A stretch of DNA of 6,544 bases from Candidatus Cloacimonadota bacterium (GTDB taxonomy: Bacteria; Muiribacteriota; UBA6191; JACPRK01): positions 1 to 6,544 of the forward strand of contig JAJFLN010000687.1 in NCBI GenBank assembly GCA_021772705.1. The letters run 5' to 3'. Positions 1 through 4,202 of the stretch are shown one piece after another (the stretch's first letter is position 1; each line of letters starts with the position of its first letter). The translations under genes and the position numbers were made by a program. Below the pieces are notes generated by a model. The model saw only the letters and a program-made list of their open reading frames with translations, had not been told where the DNA came from and ran no database searches.

Positions 1-41
1 TATGGATGCCCGCATCCAGGACGACTGAATGGCCGAGTTTT

Positions 42-203
42 CCCGATCCGTTCGTCCTGAGCCTGTCGAAGCATGTCCTGAGCCACGCCGAAGGGGATGA
101 ATGGAGCGGGCGGCCATATCGTCTGAGCTTGTCGAGGGGCCTCCGCCGCTCCAACACTGGCCCTCCCCTGAGCTTGCCGAAGGGTCGGGCCGAACGGATT
201 GGG
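42..203. repeat. Degenerate CCTGAGCTTGTCGAAGG-type repeat array bracketed by an inverted repeat
   Basis: Four same-direction, diverged copies of a short motif are visible: about 55-71 (TCCTGAGCCTGTCGAAG), 76-94 (TCCTGAGCCACGCCGAAGG), 122-138 (TCTGAGCTTGTCGAGGG) and 166-184 (CCCTGAGCTTGCCGAAGGG). The group is bracketed by CCCGATCCGTTCG at 42-54 and CGAACGGATTGGG at 191-203, which are reverse complements at 12 of 13 positions. Motifs of this kind are widespread, non-coding interspersed repeats in GC-rich bacterial genomes, normally between genes, as here. I see no open frame of its own with gene-like features, so the 223-nt stretch downstream of metG is best read as a small non-autonomous, REP-like element. 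The copies differ from one another, which suggests an old insertion. Confidence 0.6.
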
Positions 204-204
204 G

Positions 205-220
205 GTTTCCGGACGGAAAC
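205..220 (-). terminator. Hairpin just downstream of metG, possible terminator
   Basis: GTTTCC and GGAAAC form a perfect 6-bp stem around a 4-nt loop (GGAC), beginning 4 nt past the metG stop codon in the direction of transcription. The position suits a transcription end. However, the stem is short and the minus strand continues into C-rich sequence rather than a U tract, so it is not a canonical intrinsic terminator. It may instead act as a 3' stabilising stem or be chance. Confidence 0.3.
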
Positions 221-223
221 TAG

Positions 224-2188
224 CTACTGGATCCGGCCGCCCTCCGGGACATCACCGGGATCGATCAGGCGATGCCTGCCATCGGCGCCGGTGGATGCCA
301 GGAGCATTCCGTGGGACTCTACTCCCCGTATCCGAGCGGGTTTGAGGTTAGCCACCAGGACGACCTTCATTCCGATCAGCCTCGACGGATCGTAGCTCTG
401 GGCAATTCCGGCCACGACCTGACGGGTCTCTTCGCCGAGTGACAGCTCGATGCGCAGCAGCTTGTCGGCCTTCTCGACCTTCTCGGCAAGAGTGATGGTG
501 GCCACTCGAAGTTCGGTCTTCATGAACTGGTCGTAGGAGACCTCTCCTGCATCGGCCTTCTTCGGTCCGGACTTCTTCTCCGAAGACAATAGCGCGGAGG
601 AGGAGGCCTCCTTCGGGGTGGGAGGATCCATCCTGGGGAACAGAGGCTGGCCCTTCACGGTAGTCTTCCCCGCTGCAGCCCCCTCGTTGTCCAGAGCAGC
701 CCAGGTCATGGGTTCGTCGATTCCCAGGGCATGCCAGATCTTTCCGGCGGCTCCGGGGATGGCAGGCGCCACCAGGACCGCTGCCTGGCGTAGCGCCTCT
801 GCTGCGGAGGCGAGGATCGTACCGAGCCGAGCCCTTGCCTGGTCGGTATCCGGCGTTTCATCGGCTTCCCGTTGGTCTCCCAACTTGCCGGCTGCCCACT
901 TCCAGGGCTCAGTCTTGTCGATGTACTGATTGCCGGCACGCACCAGGCCCCACGCGGCGTCCAGTGCCAGGTTGAATCCCATCTCCTCGTAAGCAGCCGA
1001 GACGGTCTTCCGAGCTTTGCTTGCCCCGCGCCAAAGCTCCTCGTCGAGGGACGAGGCGGTACTGGGGTCGATGACGGGCACCACACCGTCGAAGTGCTTG
1101 CCGATCATGGAGAGGACTCGATGCAGCAGGTTGCCCAGATCGTTTCCCAGATCCCGGGTGTACCGATTGTGCAGGATCTCCTCGCTGATGATCCCGTCCT
1201 GTCCCCAGGAGATCTCCCGGAGAAGGCCATACCGGAGGGCATCGGCGCCGTAGCGGCGAGCTATGTCTCCCGGGGCGATGACGTTGCCCACGGACTTGGA
1301 CATCTTGCCCGTGGGAGTCAGGACGAATCCGTGGACGAACACGTGCCTGGGAAGAGGCAGACCGGCGGACATCAGCATGGCGGGCCAGATGATGGAGTGG
1401 AACTTGACGATGTCCTTTCCGATCACGTGAACACTGGCGGGCCAGTAGCGCTGGAACTTCTCGGCATCGTCGGGGAAGCCGACGGAAGTGATGTAATTGA
1501 TGAGAGCATCGAACCAGACATACAGGACGTGATCCGAACCGGGCAAAGGGATACCCCACCTCAGGTTCGCCCGTGAAATCGAAAGGTCCTCGAGACCTTC
1601 CTCCAGGATGTTGAGCATCTCCTGTCTGCGGGTGGTCGGGAGGATGAACTCCCGATGCTCATCGAAGTACTTCCGCAAGGGCTCGGTGTAGCGGGACAGT
1701 CTGAAGAACATGTTCCGCTCCGAGATCTGGTCCACCGGTCTGTCGCAAGTCGGGCAGTTGCCACCGACGAGCTTGGTCTCGGGCCAAAATGCCTCGTCGT
1801 ACTTGCAGTACCATCCGACGTAGTCGCCTTCGAAGAGGTCGCCGCTCTTCTCGATCCGGCGAAACAGCTCCTCCACGGATCGGCGATGGCGCTCCTCCGT
1901 GGTCCGGATAAAATCGTCGTGGGACAACTCCAGCTCGCGCCAGGCCTCCTTGAACCGCGCCGAGGTAGCATCCACGTGCACCATGGGATCAATGCCTCGA
2001 GCCTCGGCTGCCTCGGCCACCTTCTGACCATGCTCGTCAGTGCCGACGGTAAAGCGGACGTCGCGCCCCTGCAGCCGCTTGAATCGGGCCATGGCGTCGG
2101 CGCCGATCTTCTCGTAAGCGTGGCCCATGTGGGGCTCGGCATTGACGTAGTCGATGGCTGTGGTGATGTAGTAGGCGTCTTTGCTCAC
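224..2188 (-). CDS. metG: Methionyl-tRNA synthetase with C-terminal tRNA-binding domain
   Basis: This cytoplasmic enzyme charges tRNA-Met with methionine using ATP and is essential for initiation and elongation. The 654-residue protein has the class I HIGH signature as HMGH at 20-23, GTDEHG at 49-54, the active-site segment YVWFDALINYI at 223-233, and KMSKS at 295-299. A helical anticodon-binding region follows to about 500, then a Lys/Ser-rich linker, then a Trbp111/EMAP II-type tRNA-binding domain at about 550-654 (ELRVATI; KPARIRGVESHGML), which in this family usually supports dimerisation and tRNA binding. The length is normal for the long bacterial form. The zinc knuckle has Cys128, Cys145 and Cys148, but Asp131 stands where a fourth ligand is common. 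The start is GTG, chosen because AGGGAGGA lies 4 nt upstream (2193-2200) and the HIGH region begins at the usual distance from the N-terminus. The gene stands alone, 144 nt after the PEGA-protein gene on the same strand. Confidence 0.97.
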   Translation of the reverse strand: MSKDAYYITTAIDYVNAEPHMGHAYEKIGADAMARFKRLQGRDVRFTVGTDEHGQKVAEAAEARGIDPMVHVDATSARFKEAWRELELSHDDFIRTTEERHRRSVEELFRRIEKSGDLFEGDYVGWYCKYDEAFWPETKLVGGNCPTCDRPVDQISERNMFFRLSRYTEPLRKYFDEHREFILPTTRRQEMLNILEEGLEDLSISRANLRWGIPLPGSDHVLYVWFDALINYITSVGFPDDAEKFQRYWPASVHVIGKDIVKFHSIIWPAMLMSAGLPLPRHVFVHGFVLTPTGKMSKSVGNVIAPGDIARRYGADALRYGLLREISWGQDGIISEEILHNRYTRDLGNDLGNLLHRVLSMIGKHFDGVVPVIDPSTASSLDEELWRGASKARKTVSAAYEEMGFNLALDAAWGLVRAGNQYIDKTEPWKWAAGKLGDQREADETPDTDQARARLGTILASAAEALRQAAVLVAPAIPGAAGKIWHALGIDEPMTWAALDNEGAAAGKTTVKGQPLFPRMDPPTPKEASSSALLSSEKKSGPKKADAGEVSYDQFMKTELRVATITLAEKVEKADKLLRIELSLGEETRQVVAGIAQSYDPSRLIGMKVVLVANLKPARIRGVESHGMLLASTGADGRHRLIDPGDVPEGGRIQ

Positions 2189-2332
2189 GGCGTCCTCCCT
2201 GAGGGTTGGACGTCGAGAATAACACGTTTGGTGCGCCCTCCGGCAACGGCACCGGCGCCCCGGGAGGGCTTGTTACGTAGTGGGGAGATTCAGCTGCGAT
2301 GGCATGGGAAGTTACGACGCCTCGATCTTCTG
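2189..2332 (-). other. metG upstream region with inverted repeat and strong ribosome binding site
   Basis: This 144-nt gap separates the PEGA-protein gene from metG. It contains the metG Shine-Dalgarno sequence AGGGAGGA (2193-2200) and an inverted repeat GCCCTCC (2235-2241) / GGAGGGC (2263-2269) with a 21-nt GC-rich loop. On the minus strand no U tract follows the stem, so it is not a convincing terminator for the upstream gene. A TATTCT hexamer on the minus strand (2217-2222 region) could be a -10 element for metG, with a poor TTGCCG match about 19 nt upstream. That promoter is weak guesswork. I see no T-box features. Confidence 0.3.
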
Positions 2333-3082
2333 CTAGAACCCGAAGAGTCCGCCGCCGAAGCCCTGGTTTCGATTGCCACCGCCGCTGCCACGGATCAGCT
2401 CGTTCAAGATGGTGGCGCCGAGGACTCCCTTCCGGATGCCCCTGCGGCTGTTGCCGCCATTGTTGAACACTTCGTTGACCAAGCCGGCGCCGAGGAGCAC
2501 GTTACGGAATCGGTGAGAGTCCCGCCGGCCGCTGTTGTTGTAGGCTGGAGCATAGCCTGGGGCATAGGCCGGACTGGCGCCGTACACGGCACCCTGCCGA
2601 TAGACGTCGCCCGAGGTGGAGTACCTGGGAGGATAGGGGCTGGAACAGCGGGTGTCATATCCACTGACCGGTGCCTGCTGGACCACCGGTGCCTGGTAGT
2701 AACGCGAGGGGTAGAGTGGCTGGGACAGCTCCCTTTCCCGCTCCGCCAAGCGCCGCCGGAAGAGGCTGGGGCTCTCGGACCGGACGGTGCGCGAAGTCGA
2801 AGAGGACTGGCCGAAACGGGCGTCGATGGACTTGAACGTGTCAGCCGCCTTGGACGAGATGACCCGGAAGGTGCGCTCCTCACCGCTTGACCGGCTGATG
2901 ACCCGCAGTCTGTGGACACCGATCTTCATGTGGGGGATCTCAAGGGGAGTCTCGCCAATGAGGGCAGATCCGAGATAGACCTCCGCCGGATGATCGGCCT
3001 CGACTGAGAGGTTGAGATGGGCTGAGGCGGGTGCGGCGAAGAACAGCGCAACGAGAAGGGCCGAGGTGATGATTCTGAACAT
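2333..3082 (-). CDS. Secreted PEGA-domain protein with duplicated Gly-rich C-terminal motif
   Basis: The predicted protein is 249 residues. Residues 1-21 form a Sec signal peptide (basic Arg3, hydrophobic core, ASA before the cleavage site), so the product should be exported. Residues 24-75 read as a PEGA domain: HPAEVYLGSALIGETPLEIP followed by a GVHRLRV strand. PEGA domains occur in surface or envelope proteins and in extracellular parts of signalling proteins; their exact role is poorly known. The middle (about 120-182) is rich in Tyr, Pro and Ala. The end carries two related segments, RNVLLGAGLVNEVFNNG (193-209) and RKGVLGATILNELIRG (217-232), then a Gly-rich tail ending in Phe. There are only single scattered cysteines and no catalytic motif. 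A GTG at 3089-3091 would add three residues, but it abuts the only Shine-Dalgarno sequence, so the ATG at 3082 is preferred. I infer a structural or envelope-associated role; function is unknown. Confidence 0.85.
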   Translation of the reverse strand: MFRIITSALLVALFFAAPASAHLNLSVEADHPAEVYLGSALIGETPLEIPHMKIGVHRLRVISRSSGEERTFRVISSKAADTFKSIDARFGQSSSTSRTVRSESPSLFRRRLAERERELSQPLYPSRYYQAPVVQQAPVSGYDTRCSSPYPPRYSTSGDVYRQGAVYGASPAYAPGYAPAYNNSGRRDSHRFRNVLLGAGLVNEVFNNGGNSRRGIRKGVLGATILNELIRGSGGGNRNQGFGGGLFGF

Positions 3083-3290
3083 GGTATCCACTCCTGCAGA
3101 TTAAAAAGAGGAGCCCGGAAAGGGCATGGAGAGAGGTACATGAGGACCTGGGAAAGGGCTGCGGCAGGATGAGACGAGACTGACTCCAGGTCGATACGGG
3201 GCGGAAATCCAGCTTTCACTCACGTTGGTTACCGGAGGTTCTGACAAGTTCCGGTCCCTATCGATGCTAGCATGATCGATTGGTGAAACC
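3083..3290. promoter_or_regulatory. Divergent intergenic region with palindromic candidate operator
   Basis: This 208-nt region must hold the promoters of the leftward PEGA-protein gene and rightward acpS. Close to acpS there is a 10-bp perfect palindrome ATGCTAGCAT (3264-3273), placed between two ATCGAT hexamers (3260-3265 and 3275-3280). Just upstream is an inverted repeat ACCGGA (3231-3236) / TCCGGT (3250-3255) with a 13-nt loop. TGCTAGCAT (3265-3273) resembles an extended -10 element (TGn plus TAGCAT) for acpS, but no good -35 sits at the right spacing. A weak GGTGA (3282-3286) precedes the acpS ATG. The rest, towards the PEGA gene, shows no clear promoter hexamers. The palindromes are directly visible; the operator role is inferred. 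Confidence 0.35.
3091..3095 (-). promoter_or_regulatory. Shine-Dalgarno fixing the start of the PEGA-protein gene
   Basis: AGGAG on the minus strand lies 8 nt before the ATG at 3082-3080, which is ideal spacing. The upstream in-frame GTG (3091-3089) overlaps this motif and would have no ribosome binding site, so the ATG is the likely start and the signal peptide begins MFRII. Confidence 0.7.
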
Positions 3291-3683
3291 ATGACGACAG
3301 GAATCGACATCGTTGAAGTGGACCGGATGAGGCGTTCGCTGGACCGGAGCGGCGAGGCCTTCACTCACCGTATCTTCACGGCGGGGGAGTGCGAACGAGC
3401 GGAGGAGTCTCGGGACCCGCTACGGCACTATACGGCGCTGTTCGCCTCGAAGGAGGCCTGTTTCAAGGCCATCGGCCTGGCCTTCGACGCCGGTTTCGAC
3501 TGGAAGCTACTCGATGTGGACCCGGGCCATCGGAGACTAGCGGCCCAGGTTCGTTGCAGCGGTGCCGTCGCCGACCACCTAGGTGGCGATAGAGTCCTCC
3601 TGTCCCTTGCTTCGGGCCGGCGGTACGTGATTGCCCTGGCCATGCGGATTCCTCCCGGTTCTCATCGACGGATCCCGTGTTAA
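3291..3683 (+). CDS. acpS: Holo-[acyl-carrier-protein] synthase
   Basis: AcpS transfers 4'-phosphopantetheine from coenzyme A to the conserved serine of acyl carrier protein, making it active for fatty acid synthesis in the cytoplasm. The 130-residue product has the length and both signatures of the family. GIDIVEVDRM at 4-13 includes the metal-binding Asp6, and FASKEACFKAIG at 51-62 includes the metal ligand Glu55 and Lys59. A FTAGEC segment at 29-34 precedes the second motif as expected. The C-terminal strand LLSLASGRRYVIALAM corresponds to the SxSH-type segment, but the Ser-His pair is not kept; E. coli AcpS also departs there, so this does not argue against activity. The ATG start gives the GIDIVE motif at the normal distance. 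The gene is divergent from the PEGA-protein gene and is followed 141 nt later by the zinc-ribbon-like gene. No usual acpS neighbour (pdxJ, alr, nnrE) is present in the window. Confidence 0.93.
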   Translation: MTTGIDIVEVDRMRRSLDRSGEAFTHRIFTAGECERAEESRDPLRHYTALFASKEACFKAIGLAFDAGFDWKLLDVDPGHRRLAAQVRCSGAVADHLGGDRVLLSLASGRRYVIALAMRIPPGSHRRIPC

Positions 3684-3763
3684 TGTAGCAAACGAGGACA
3701 CCCGCTTCCGCCGGAGACGATTGCCGATCCGGAGAACACCCGGGTGCCCTGGCGACGAGGAAA

Positions 3764-3799
3764 CTCCCGGCGGGATGGCCATTCCAGCCAGTCCGGGAG
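3764..3799 (+). promoter_or_regulatory. Two-tier stem-loop in the leader of the zinc-ribbon/cyclase operon
   Basis: CTCCCGG (3764-3770) pairs perfectly with CCGGGAG (3793-3799), and inside it TGGC (3776-3779) pairs with GCCA (3787-3790), giving a long stem-loop with an internal bulge. It lies 25 nt before the ATG at 3825. A 10-bp palindrome CACCCGGGTG sits upstream at 3737-3746. No U tract follows, so it does not look like an acpS terminator. It may be a leader structure affecting expression, or chance in GC-rich DNA. The remaining acpS-to-3825 sequence holds no gene I can support. Confidence 0.3.
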
Positions 3800-3824
3800 G
3801 CTTGACGAAGGGCCATTCACTTCC

Positions 3825-4202
3825 ATGTCCATATTCGACTCGATCCAGGGAATGCTGGGTTTCAAAGATCCCTGCCCCCAGTGCGGGGAGACGCTGAACC
3901 GCCAACTGGTGTTTACCCTTCCTGTCAATAACCGGCTCCGATTCATGACGCTGCTGCTTCGACTCGGAAGCGTCAGACAGGATGACATCCGTCCTACGGT
4001 GGAGGAGATCATCAAGGGTAGGATGGAGACGCCCGAGGCCAGCAAGACCGGTGTCAGAGCCCACCTGGAGTTCTGCCGGGCCTGCAAGTTCGGCGCCCTG
4101 GACGTGACGCTCCTGAAGGACGGCAAGGTGAAGGAGTCCAAGCGCCACGCCGCCGGCACTACTGGCTACGAGACACTGGACAAGTTCCTGGAGGCGCGAT
4201 GA
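3825..4202 (+). CDS. Small CxxC...CxxC (zinc-ribbon-like) protein, partner of cyclase gene
   Basis: I do not recognise the family. The 125-residue protein has a short hydrophobic start (MSIFDSIQGMLGF), then CPQC at 17-20 and CRAC at 84-87, the spacing of a split four-cysteine zinc-binding fold. A 60-residue insert between them contains a hydrophobic helix-like stretch (RLRFMTLLLRLG, 37-48) and an acidic/basic helix around 53-68. The tail after CRAC looks like a beta hairpin (ALDVTLLKDGKVKES) and a terminal helix. No signal peptide is seen, so it is probably cytosolic. An in-frame GTG at 3744 with GGAG 9 nt upstream would add 27 residues (Arg/Ser/Gly-rich, unlike a folded N-terminus); I prefer the ATG at 3825, although its nearest purine-rich motif (GAAGGG, 3807-3812) is 12 nt away. 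The stop TGA overlaps the start of the cyclase gene as ATGA, which indicates co-expression and possibly interaction. Confidence 0.75.
   Translation: MSIFDSIQGMLGFKDPCPQCGETLNRQLVFTLPVNNRLRFMTLLLRLGSVRQDDIRPTVEEIIKGRMETPEASKTGVRAHLEFCRACKFGALDVTLLKDGKVKESKRHAAGTTGYETLDKFLEAR
4190..4201 (+). promoter_or_regulatory. Internal Shine-Dalgarno and ATGA stop/start overlap
   Basis: GGAGG (4190-4194) lies inside the last codons of the zinc-ribbon-like gene, 4 nt before the ATG at 4199. That ATG shares bases with the upstream TGA stop (4200-4202). This arrangement is typical of translational coupling and fixes the cyclase start. Confidence 0.8.

Noticed and set aside
51..184. CRISPR array from the repeated motif downstream of metG
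   Set aside because: The copies are short, diverged and unevenly spaced, without uniform spacers, and no cas gene is present in the window.
1655..2890. Long open frame (411 codons) on the plus strand across metG and the PEGA-protein gene
   Set aside because: It runs antisense to two well-supported genes and spans their intergenic gap. Its translation has no recognisable motif, and such frames are expected opposite GC-rich coding sequence.
3083..3091. GTG start for the PEGA-protein gene, three codons upstream of the ATG
   Set aside because: The GTG overlaps the only Shine-Dalgarno motif, which is ideally spaced for the ATG at 3082.
3100..3105. TTTAAT on the minus strand as a -10 promoter element of the PEGA-protein gene
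   Set aside because: It matches the consensus well but no -35 lies upstream (CATGCC at 17-nt spacing), and it is so close to the start that the transcript would begin at the ribosome binding site.
3110..3126. GCCC-n5-GGGC hairpin followed by TCCTCTTTTT on the minus strand as an attenuator
   Set aside because: The stem is only 4 bp and the T run is separated from it by CTC-type sequence; too weak to call.
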